Assembly: GCA_963757155.1 (NCBI GenBank) | Contig: CAVWQS010000008.1 | Location: forward strand, 215,356 to 279,355 | Length of the DNA: 64,000 bases | Direction: 5' to 3' | Source: DASXQK01 sp963757155 | GTDB lineage: Bacteria > Pseudomonadota > Alphaproteobacteria > Dongiales > Dongiaceae | In this document: positions 44,589 through 51,912 of the stretch, one piece after another | How the letters are laid out: each line of letters begins with the position of its first letter | Position numbering within the stretch: the stretch's first letter is position 1 | Translations under genes and position numbers: made by a program | Notes under the pieces: model-generated | Seen by the model: only the letters and a program-made list of their open reading frames with translations | What the model was told of the DNA's origin: nothing | Databases searched by the model: none

Positions 44589-45128
44589 CTAGCTATTGCG
44601 CTGATAGGTCAACTGATAGATCAGCGGCTGCGGCAGGTGCTCGCTGGTGATTTCCACCCCCAGGGTCAGGACATTGCCGGTGGCATCCAGGCTGAAGCTG
44701 CTGACGCGCGTCGCGTCCTTGCTCGAGACGGCGCGCGTCAATGTCGCCCCTTGCCAAGTGGTGGTGACCTTCACCTTCTCGCCATTGTCGCGCGTCCAAT
44801 CGACGGTCGAGCCGTCGGCAATCGTCCGGATGGCCTGGTCATTATCGAATTGGGTGGTCACCTCATTTCCCGAGACGGTGATGACGAGCCTCTGCGCCGG
44901 CTTGTTCGCCTCCATCAGCCGGTCGCGGGCGATGGAGGCCGCGAAGAACCCCATCTGATCCGCGACCTTGTCGACCGCCCTCTTGATCTTCGGCAGGGCC
45001 GCGGGGTCGCCGAGGAGATATGTGCCCTGCAGCTTCGCCATTTGCGCCATGGCCTCGTCCGCGGGAATCAGGCCGAAAGCAAGCGCTGCGAAGACGATCG
45101 CCGCGGAAAGACGCAAGACAGGCTTCAT
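44589..45128 (-). CDS. Secreted protein paralogue B, unknown function
   Basis: The 179-residue intact copy has a signal peptide (residues 1-28, ending ADEAMAQ) and a single beta-rich domain: KLQGTYLLGDPAALPKIKRAVDKVADQMGFF, LVITVSGNEVTTQFDNDQAIRTI, TWQGATLTRAVSSKD, SFSLDATGNVLTLGVEITSEHLP. It lies between paralogue A (107 bases on) and hutG (13 bases before) on one strand, so it may share the hutG transcript. Periplasmic location and hut neighbourhood give no clear role. ATG 45128 follows a weak GGGGATATCC. Confidence 0.75.
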   Translation of the reverse strand: MKPVLRLSAAIVFAALAFGLIPADEAMAQMAKLQGTYLLGDPAALPKIKRAVDKVADQMGFFAASIARDRLMEANKPAQRLVITVSGNEVTTQFDNDQAIRTIADGSTVDWTRDNGEKVKVTTTWQGATLTRAVSSKDATRVSSFSLDATGNVLTLGVEITSEHLPQPLIYQLTYQRNS

Positions 45129-45141
45129 CGGGATATCCCCA

Positions 45142-45960
45142 TCAGACCGCGGCATTGACCTCGCGATGCCGGGCGGCGCCCGCCGTCAGCATGGCTTCGA
45201 GAATGCGCCGCAGCGCCGGCCGGATCTCGGCGGCGCGATCCTCACGGAAGCGGAAGGGCGGCTCCTCCTCCATATAAACGATCTGGGAAAGCTCCAGTTG
45301 CAGCGCGTCAATCCGGTCGGCCGGCCGGCCGTAATGGCGGGTGATATAGCCGCCCTTGAAGCGGCCGTTGAGGATGCTCGTATAGCCCGCCGCACGCCGG
45401 GCCGCCGCCGTCACGGCCTCGGCGACGGCCGGCGAGGCAGCGAGGCCATCGCCGGTGCCGAGATTGATATCCCAGAGCCGGCCCTCGAAAAATCGCGGCA
45501 CATGGGAGCGGATGGAATGGGCATCGAAAAGCAGCGCATAGCCATGGCGCGCCTTGATGGCGGCGAGCTCGGCCGCGAGGCGCTCGTGATAGGGCTGCCA
45601 ATAGACCGCGCGCCGCTCGGCCACGGCCGCTGCATCGGGGGCCCGGCCCGGCCGGTAGATCGGCCGGTCGTCGAACAGGCTGGTCGGGCAAAGCTCGGTA
45701 TTGCGCGCCCCGGGATAGAGGGATTCGCCGCCTGGCGGCCGGTTGAGGTCGATGACATAGCGCGAATGGACCGCCCGCAGCACCGAAGCGCCCAGCGCCA
45801 GCAGGAAGTCGTAGAGCCGGTCGACATGCCAGTCGGTGTCCGGAACCTCCTGGGCCGCCTCGGTCATCTCGGCGGCCAAGCCTTCGGGAATATGGGTCCC
45901 CACATGGGGCATGCTGACGAGCAGAGGCGAGGTCCCCGGCTCGAAGAGAAAAGCGGGCAT
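45142..45960 (-). CDS. hutG: N-formylglutamate deformylase
   Basis: HutG hydrolyses N-formyl-L-glutamate to glutamate and formate, following HutF. The 272-residue product has the family's LVSMPHVGTHIP, DWHVDRLYDFLLALGASVLRAVHSRYVIDLNR, CPTSLFDDRPIY, LLFDAHSIRSHVPRFFEGRLWDINLG and NGRFKGGYITRHYG. The frame is intact. Its promoter faces the next gene across a 34-base gap containing an inverted repeat. Confidence 0.93.
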   Translation of the reverse strand: MPAFLFEPGTSPLLVSMPHVGTHIPEGLAAEMTEAAQEVPDTDWHVDRLYDFLLALGASVLRAVHSRYVIDLNRPPGGESLYPGARNTELCPTSLFDDRPIYRPGRAPDAAAVAERRAVYWQPYHERLAAELAAIKARHGYALLFDAHSIRSHVPRFFEGRLWDINLGTGDGLAASPAVAEAVTAAARRAAGYTSILNGRFKGGYITRHYGRPADRIDALQLELSQIVYMEEEPPFRFREDRAAEIRPALRRILEAMLTAGAARHREVNAAV

Positions 45961-45965
45961 TTCCT

Positions 45966-46004
45966 GATAGTCCGTTGATCCTGTTCCCCAAACAATGGAC
46001 TATC
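45966..46004. promoter_or_regulatory. Inverted repeat between hutG and the divergent hutC transcript
   Basis: GATAGTCCGTTG (45966-45977) mirrors CAATGGACTATC (45993-46004) in 11 of 12 positions with a 15-base spacer, spanning the gap between the divergent hutG and membrane-protein genes. It could be an operator or a hairpin in the leader. It does not resemble the HutC-type site at 47183. Confidence 0.4.
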
Positions 46005-46450
46005 CCGCCATGCAAGACCAGCCCCCCTCCCGCTCTTCCGGTACCCGCCGGAAGGTCAGTCCGCTTGGCGGTTTTGCCGGCCTCGATCCGCGCCGGCGCG
46101 CCATCCTCCTCGGCGGCGCCATAGCGGTCATCGGGCTGGCCATGCTGCTTCGGCCCCATCCCCATCCCGCCGGGCCGGTGGCCGGCAGCGACCCGGCGAC
46201 CTTGGCCGGGCTGATCACCTTGCCGGCGGTGCCGAGCGCCGTGCAATGGCGCCTGACGCCCGCCAGTGCCGATGCCGATCCCCAGGACCTGTCCAAGGGG
46301 AGCTGGAAGCTGGAGGCCGACCTCACCTTCGCCCCGGCGGACGCCGCCAAGATCACGGAGGCGAAGGCCTTCTTCAAGCCGCCCTTCAAGGCCGGAACCC
46401 TGCAGCACCTCGACGCCAGCCATCTGCGTCTCACTCTCACCAGCTCTTGA
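45995..46450 (+). CDS. Small membrane-anchored protein of unknown function upstream of hutC
   Basis: The 151-residue protein has one membrane helix (about residues 37-53, AILLGGAIAVIGLAMLL) and a periplasmic domain ending FKPPFKAGTLQHLDASHLRLTLTSS. I do not recognise the family. ATG 45995 lies inside an inverted repeat and ATG 46010 is equally possible; neither has a clear ribosome site. The hutC start follows seven bases after the stop, so the two are co-transcribed. Confidence 0.62.
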   Translation: MDYPAMQDQPPSRSSGTRRKVSPLGGFAGLDPRRRAILLGGAIAVIGLAMLLRPHPHPAGPVAGSDPATLAGLITLPAVPSAVQWRLTPASADADPQDLSKGSWKLEADLTFAPADAAKITEAKAFFKPPFKAGTLQHLDASHLRLTLTSS

Positions 46451-46457
46451 ACCGGTG

Positions 46458-47162
46458 ATGTCCGAGCCGCTCTATCGCCGGGTCAAGCGCCACATCCTGG
46501 AGCATATCGGTTCGGGTGAGCTCGCCGAGGGCGCCCAGGTGCCCTCGGAGAATGAGCTGACCAGGACACTAGGCGTCAGCCGCATGACGGCCCATCGCGC
46601 CTTGCGCGAGCTCACCCATGAGGGCGTGCTCCGCCGCGTCCGCGGGGCGGGCAGCTACGTTGCCGGCCTCAAGCCCGAATCCGCCTTGTTCGAGATCCGC
46701 AATATCGCCGAGGAGATCGCGGCCCGCGGCGGCCGGCATAGCGCCGATGTGCTGCTGCTGACCTCCGAGAAGGCGAGCGGCGAGGCGGCGGTCGCCTTCG
46801 ATATCAAACCTGGGGCTCGGCTCTTCCACAGCCTGCTGCTCCATCGCGAGAACGGCCAGCCCATTCAGCTCGAGGACCGGCTGGTCAGCCCCGACTTCGC
46901 CCCCGCCTATCTCAAGCAGAACTTCACCGCCGCCACCCCGTATCAATATCTGATGGGGCTGCAGCAGCCCGATGCCGTGGAGCATGCCGTGGAGGCGATC
47001 CTGCCCGACCGGCGGATTCAGAAGCTCCTCGATCTCGGACCCCATGAACCCTGTCTCCTTCTCCTGCGTCGCACCTGGTGCGCCGATCAAGTCGTGACGC
47101 GCACCCGGCTCGTCTATCCCGGCCGGCGCTACCGTTTGGCCGGCCGACAAGCCTTCCGCTGA
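46458..47162 (+). CDS. hutC: Histidine utilisation repressor
   Basis: HutC is a GntR-family repressor of hut genes that responds to urocanate. The 234-residue protein has an N-terminal winged helix (LYRRVKRHILEHIGSGELAEGAQVPSENELTRTLGVSRMTAHRALREL) and a UTRA effector domain (FEIRNIAEEIAARGGRHSADVLLL; RLVYPGRRYRLAGRQ). A HutC-type operator lies 20 bases after its stop. The frame stays open far upstream, but ATG 46458 is the only sensible start. Confidence 0.93.
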   Translation: MSEPLYRRVKRHILEHIGSGELAEGAQVPSENELTRTLGVSRMTAHRALRELTHEGVLRRVRGAGSYVAGLKPESALFEIRNIAEEIAARGGRHSADVLLLTSEKASGEAAVAFDIKPGARLFHSLLLHRENGQPIQLEDRLVSPDFAPAYLKQNFTAATPYQYLMGLQQPDAVEHAVEAILPDRRIQKLLDLGPHEPCLLLLRRTWCADQVVTRTRLVYPGRRYRLAGRQAFR

Positions 47163-47182
47163 TCTCGACCTCGGTCCCGAAG

Positions 47183-47194
47183 TTGTATATACAA
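47183..47194. promoter_or_regulatory. HutC operator
   Basis: TTGTATATACAA is a perfect 12-base palindrome matching the TGTATATACA core reported for HutC sites. It sits in the 67-base gap between hutC and hutU, so the repressor should control the hutU promoter. No copy is seen between hutF and hutI. Confidence 0.85.
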
Positions 47195-47229
47195 GTTGGC
47201 GCCCTGATCCCTCCCGCGAGGCCCCTTCC

Positions 47230-48918
47230 ATGAGCGCACCGGCATCCCCCTCCCCCCGTCTCGACAACGAACGCAAGATCCGCAGCCCGCGCGGCCGCAC
47301 CCTCACGGCCAAGAGCTGGCAGACCGAGGCGGCCATGCGGATGCTGATGAACAATCTCGACGCCGAGGTGGCGGAGAAGCCGCAGGAGCTCGTGGTCTAT
47401 GGCGGCATCGGCCGCGCGGCACGGGACTGGAAATGCTTCGACCGCATCGTCGCCACGCTGAAGACCCTGGGGCCCGAGGAGACGCTGCTGGTGCAGTCGG
47501 GCAAGCCCGTGGGCGTCTTCCGCACCCATGCCGATGCGCCCCGCGTGCTGCTCGCCAATTCCAACCTCGTCCCGCATTGGGCGACCTGGGAAAAATTCCA
47601 TGAGCTCGATCGCGCCGGGCTGATGATGTACGGCCAGATGACCGCGGGCTCCTGGATCTATATCGGCAGCCAGGGAATCGTTCAGGGCACCTATGAGACC
47701 TTCGTCGAGGTCGGCCGGCGCCATTACGGCGGCGATCTCGCCGGGCGCTGGTTCCTGACCGGGGGCCTCGGCGGCATGGGCGGCGCCCAGCCTCTGGCGG
47801 CCACCATGGCGGGCGCCTCCATGCTCGCGGTCGAATGCCAGCCGAGCCGCATCGAGCGCCGGCTGGAGACCCGCTATCTCGACGCCAAGGCCGATAATCT
47901 CGACCATGCCTTGGCGCTGATCAAAGAAGCCTGCGACAAGCGCAAGCCGCTCTCGGTCGGCCTCCTGGGTAATGCCGCCGAAGTCTTCCCCGAGCTGCTG
48001 CGCCGGGGCGTGCGTCCCGATGCCGTGACGGACCAGACCTCCGCCCATGATCCCCTCAACGGCTATCTGCCCGCGGGTTGGAGCCTCGACCAGGCGGAGC
48101 GGCTGCGCGTCAGCGATCCCGAGCGGGTAATCAAGGCCGCGAAGGAATCCATGGCGGTGCAGGTTCGCGCGATGCTGGAGTTCCACCGCCGGGGCATCCC
48201 GACCCTCGACTACGGCAACAACATCCGCCAGATGGCGCTGGAGATGGGCGTGGCCGACGCCTTCGATTTCCCCGGCTTCGTCCCCGCCTATATCCGTCCG
48301 CTGTTCTGCCGCGGCATCGGTCCCTTCCGCTGGGCCGCCCTTTCCGGCGATCCCGAGGACATCTACCGCACCGACCAGCGGGTGAAGGAGCTGATGCCCG
48401 ACGACAAGCATCTGCACAACTGGCTCGACATGGCGGCCAAGCGCATTCAATTCCAGGGCCTGCCGGCGCGCATCTGCTGGGTGGGGCTGGGTGATCGGGC
48501 GCGCCTCGGCCTCGCCTTCAACGAGATGGTGGCCAAGGGCGAGGTCAAGGCGCCCATCGTCATCGGCCGCGATCATCTGGATTCAGGCTCCGTCGCCAGC
48601 CCCAATCGCGAGACCGAGGCCATGATGGACGGATCGGACGCCGTCTCCGACTGGCCGCTCCTCAATGCTTTGCTCAACACCGCCTCCGGCGCCACCTGGG
48701 TCTCGATCCATCATGGCGGCGGCGTCGGCATCGGCTATTCGCAACATGCCGGCATGGTCATCGTCGCCGACGGCACCAAGGATGCGGCGCGAAGGCTGGA
48801 GCGCGTGCTCACCAACGATCCGGCTACCGGGGTGATGCGCCATGCCGATGCCGGCTACGACATCGCCAAGACCTGCGCCCACGAGCAGGGTCTGAACCTG
48901 CCGATGCTGGAGGATTGA
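47230..48918 (+). CDS. hutU: Urocanate hydratase
   Basis: HutU adds water to urocanate to form imidazolonepropionate, using tightly bound NAD. The 562-residue product has the family's QTEAAMRMLMNNLDAEVAE, YGGIGRAARDW, QSGKPVGVFRTH, LTGGLGGMGGAQPLAA, NYG-type TLDYGNNIRQMA and the terminal HHGGGVGIGYSQHAGMV. Length matches other bacterial HutU. It follows the operator at 47183 and ends 68 bases before a strong hairpin. No hutH follows. Confidence 0.96.
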   Translation: MSAPASPSPRLDNERKIRSPRGRTLTAKSWQTEAAMRMLMNNLDAEVAEKPQELVVYGGIGRAARDWKCFDRIVATLKTLGPEETLLVQSGKPVGVFRTHADAPRVLLANSNLVPHWATWEKFHELDRAGLMMYGQMTAGSWIYIGSQGIVQGTYETFVEVGRRHYGGDLAGRWFLTGGLGGMGGAQPLAATMAGASMLAVECQPSRIERRLETRYLDAKADNLDHALALIKEACDKRKPLSVGLLGNAAEVFPELLRRGVRPDAVTDQTSAHDPLNGYLPAGWSLDQAERLRVSDPERVIKAAKESMAVQVRAMLEFHRRGIPTLDYGNNIRQMALEMGVADAFDFPGFVPAYIRPLFCRGIGPFRWAALSGDPEDIYRTDQRVKELMPDDKHLHNWLDMAAKRIQFQGLPARICWVGLGDRARLGLAFNEMVAKGEVKAPIVIGRDHLDSGSVASPNRETEAMMDGSDAVSDWPLLNALLNTASGATWVSIHHGGGVGIGYSQHAGMVIVADGTKDAARRLERVLTNDPATGVMRHADAGYDIAKTCAHEQGLNLPMLED

Positions 48919-48986
48919 TCGCAAGCGTCCGCCGCTTTCCTGTCGGGGGGGACGCACTCTGAGGACGACTACGTCAAAGCCTAAAG

Positions 48987-49016
48987 AAAAAGGCCCCGGG
49001 AACGCCCGGGGCCTTT
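48987..49016. terminator. Bidirectional intrinsic terminator after hutU
   Basis: AAAGGCCCCGGG and CCCGGGGCCTTT flank an AACG loop. On the minus strand the stem is followed by TTTTTCTTT, a good U-tract for the gene ending at 49039; on the plus strand GCCTTTGATC is weaker, still enough for hutU with so stable a stem. Confidence 0.88.
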
Positions 49017-49038
49017 GATCTTCAGTCGCTGAGTGGTC

Positions 49039-50283
49039 TCAGCCGGGCGTGCTGGTCTTGACCGTGGCGGTCGCGCCCTTCTTCAGGATCACCTTGACCT
49101 GATGGGTGCGGCCGGCGACGACCGCGAGCGGGGCCTCGCCAACCGATCCGTCCGCCCCGGTCGCGATCACGAGATAACTGCCCTCGCGGACCAGGAAGGT
49201 CGGGTTGGCGCCGGTATCCGTCGCCACGACGTGATGGGTGCCGTCGGGCTCGGCGGTGCTGCGCACCACCTGCCATTTGACGTCATTGGCCGACGCGCCC
49301 GAGGCGGCGACGGCCCGGCCGACGACCGTCGCGGCGTAGAGGTCCACGGTGTAGTGGTAGCTCACCGCCGGCTCGACGAGCATGGCGAGATCGGAGCTGG
49401 CGTCGTGATAATGGGACCGCACGACGTAGTAACCAGCGGCCAAAGTGAAGCTCGCTTCCGGTGCCACGGCATCGGCGACCTTAGAATCGGGGCCCGGCCT
49501 GCCGAGAGCGGTCTGGAACACTTCCCAATGCACCGGCTCCGTCACGATCTTGCCGCCGGTATAGAGGATCATCCGGACGGCGACGATCGAGGTATTGATC
49601 ACCAGCGTCTTGGTCATGCCGGCCGAGCCGACGGTCAGAGGCTGGCTGACGATCGCCTCGCGCTGCTTGACCGTGACGACATAGTCGCCCGGCGGGATCG
49701 AGAATTCGCCCCGCGGCCCCGTCATGGAGGCGACCTGCAGGCCGATCTTGTTGTTGTTCGTGCCGGGCCGGCTGACGGTCCACTGCAGCGGCTCGCGCAG
49801 CGGCGGGGCGCCCGCAAGGATGGCCGCCTGCAAGGTCACCTTCACAGGGGGCCCCGAGGGCAGGCTGGGCTGCTGCGGCGGCAAGGACGCGACCTGGTTC
49901 TGGGTCGCCGCTGTCTTGGTCGCCGTGGAGGTGGCCGTCGTGGTCGAGGCCGTGCTCGTCGTCGTGGTCTTGGCGGTCGTCGTGCTGGCGACCGGCTTGG
50001 AACTCGGGACCGTGGTCGCCGCCGTCGTGACGGCAGCACTCCCCGTGCCGGGCTTCAGGCTCGGCACGTTCTCGGGCCAGGGTGTGGCAACCACCACGGG
50101 TGCTGGTGCCGGCGCAGGCGCTGGCTGGGCAACCACCGGCTCGGGCGCCGGTAGCGGGGTTTGATTCGGCGAGGTCACCAAAGAGGCGTCGGGATGAATC
50201 GGGACACTCGACCCGTCATTCCCGGCCCTGGCAACCGTTGCAAAACTGGCGACTAACAATGCGGCTAGGAGAAGCGCTCGCAC
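49039..50283 (-). CDS. Secreted protein with Thr/Pro-rich linker and three beta-sandwich repeats
   Basis: The 414-residue product has a signal peptide (residues 1-20), an about 120-residue Pro/Ala/Thr linker with runs such as STTTAKTTTTSTASTTTA, and three related units of about 75-80 residues: REPLQWTVSR...EFSIPPGDYVVTVKQ, TEPVHWEVFQ...SFTLAAGYYVVRSHY and NDVKWQVVRS...TFLVREGSYLVIATG. Each looks like a small beta-sandwich with a conserved W and GxYxV. I do not recognise the family. The linker suggests a protein spanning the periplasm or envelope. The strong terminator follows it. Confidence 0.75.
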   Translation of the reverse strand: MRALLLAALLVASFATVARAGNDGSSVPIHPDASLVTSPNQTPLPAPEPVVAQPAPAPAPAPVVVATPWPENVPSLKPGTGSAAVTTAATTVPSSKPVASTTTAKTTTTSTASTTTATSTATKTAATQNQVASLPPQQPSLPSGPPVKVTLQAAILAGAPPLREPLQWTVSRPGTNNNKIGLQVASMTGPRGEFSIPPGDYVVTVKQREAIVSQPLTVGSAGMTKTLVINTSIVAVRMILYTGGKIVTEPVHWEVFQTALGRPGPDSKVADAVAPEASFTLAAGYYVVRSHYHDASSDLAMLVEPAVSYHYTVDLYAATVVGRAVAASGASANDVKWQVVRSTAEPDGTHHVVATDTGANPTFLVREGSYLVIATGADGSVGEAPLAVVAGRTHQVKVILKKGATATVKTSTPG

Positions 50284-50388
50284 CCTTCCCTCCGTGAAGA
50301 CCTGTTGTACTCTCTAGCGCCTACATAGCGCATTGCACGGTTTGGCAACAAGTCTTTCGGTGCAAGCGCTTGCTAGTTCCCTCCGCGA

Positions 50389-51103
50389 TCACTCCGCGGC
50401 GGCGCGGACCTCGGCCGGCGCCAGCCAATGATCGAGGAACCCGTCGAACCAATCATGCAGCGGGGCATCGAACCGGCCGCTGTTATCCATCTGCTCCGCT
50501 TCGTTCTGAGCGCCGGGACGGCTCGCCAGATCCGCTGTCGATTTGATCCAGGATGCTGCGACCGTCGGCGTCACTTCCGGGTGAAACTGCAGCCCATAGA
50601 TCTTTGATCCATAACGATAGGCCTGATGGGGAAAGGCCTCGCCGCGGGCCAGTAGCTCCGCCCCGGCGGGAAGCTCGAACCCCTCCTTATGCCAGTGATA
50701 GACGCGCAAGCCCGCGGGGATCAGCGACGCACCGGCGGCGGTGGGATGAACGGGATAGTAGCCGATCTCGCTCAGGCCTTCGGGGTGGCGATCCACCCGC
50801 GCGCCCAGGGCACGGGCGAGGAGCTGGCCGCCGAGACAGATGCCGAGGAAGCGGTGATCATCGGCGACATGGCGCTCGATCCAGGCGAGTTCCCGGCGCA
50901 GATAGGGCTTCGAAATCGACATCGTTGGCGCTCTCAGGACCGCCCAGCACGATGGTTCCGGTGAAATCGCCGTGGGCGGAGGGGAGGCAATCCTCCTTGG
51001 CCGGGCAGCACCAGGTGACGCGATAGCCCTTGGCGGCGAGCAGCGGCTTGAGGCGCCCCGCGCACCAGTGACTATGGGCAATGAGGAGTATGTCCCCGTT
51101 CAT
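50389..51103 (-). pseudogene. Class I glutamine amidotransferase-like protein, frameshifted
   Basis: ATG 51103 gives NGDILLIAHSHWCAGRLKPLL at the start and LGGPESANDVDF later. Near 50909 one extra base breaks the frame; without it the protein continues PYLRRELAWIERHVAD to the nucleophile motif FLGICLGGQLLARALG (Cys), LQFHPEVTP (His/Glu) and a stop at 50389, about 237 residues. GuaA-like amidotransferases of this size act on gamma-glutamyl or related amides; some are YfeJ-type. It lies 22 bases downstream of a ferredoxin-type gene on the same strand. Confidence 0.8.
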
Positions 51104-51125
51104 ACCGGACGAATCTCTTACCAGA

Positions 51126-51806
51126 TCATCGCCCGGCAAGAAAGGCCGCCATATGGAATGCCATCTGCCCCTGGGGATAGGCATGCTCCCGGCCGATGGG
51201 GCAGGCCAGCCGGGCGAGACAGCCCTGCTCCCGGCAAGCGCTGCCACCTGGTCCTGCGACATGGGCTCGGCAGGCCCCGACATCGTAGCCGCCGGGCGCG
51301 AAGGCCCCGACCGGGCAGCTCGAAAGGCAGGGTCGTTCGATGCATGAATCACAAGGGCTTGGCCGGCGCGGCATCGGTGGCAGATCAAGTTGCTCGGCGA
51401 AGACCAGGGCGCCGCGATAGGCGTGCCAAAGCCCGAAATCGGGGTGGATCAGAATCCCGAGCGGGGAAGCCGTCACGCAATCGGCCTTCATCGCCCAACG
51501 CTGGAAGGGCAGCCAGGGTGGGCCGCCGAAGGGAAAGAGCGCCGTGGCGCCGAAGCCGGGCGCCAGCAACTCGAGAATGCGCTGCGTCCATCGGTCCAGC
51601 GCATGAGGCGCGCCGTCGGCCAGCTCCGGCAACTCGGCAAAGACCGGCCAGAGGCCGCCGCCCAGATTCCCCAGCAGGAGGATCGTGCCGCAGCCCTGCC
51701 CGTGCGCCAGGGGCGGCACCGCATCTTCGGGACCGGGATGAAACCCGCCTCGAAGTGACAGCCCATGGAGGGCCAGGCTCTCTCGGATGCGCTCGAGCTG
51801 CGTCAT
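51126..51806 (-). CDS. Ferredoxin-type 4Fe-4S protein, QueG-like C-terminal region
   Basis: The 226-residue protein ends with a dicluster-like Cys array: CDSCIERPCLSSCP at about residues 163-176 and CREQGCLARLACPIG at about 201-215. The N-terminal part (GTILLLGNLGGGLWPVF; ALFPFGGPPWLPFQRWAMKAD) resembles the QueG/epoxyqueuosine reductase-type oxidoreductases without their B12-binding part. Role unknown. ATG 51806 was preferred over an upstream in-frame ATG lying in the neighbouring gene's promoter. The amidotransferase gene follows, suggesting a pair. Confidence 0.78.
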   Translation of the reverse strand: MTQLERIRESLALHGLSLRGGFHPGPEDAVPPLAHGQGCGTILLLGNLGGGLWPVFAELPELADGAPHALDRWTQRILELLAPGFGATALFPFGGPPWLPFQRWAMKADCVTASPLGILIHPDFGLWHAYRGALVFAEQLDLPPMPRRPSPCDSCIERPCLSSCPVGAFAPGGYDVGACRAHVAGPGGSACREQGCLARLACPIGREHAYPQGQMAFHMAAFLAGR

Positions 51807-51912
51807 GGCGGAAGCTCTCGCTATCGGAGCGGGCGCTGTCAACCTCCCGCTTGTGCGCGCCCGGCTTTGCCGCGATTCTGCCTCCCAAGAAGAGGGGCCA
51901 TCGGGAGGAACC

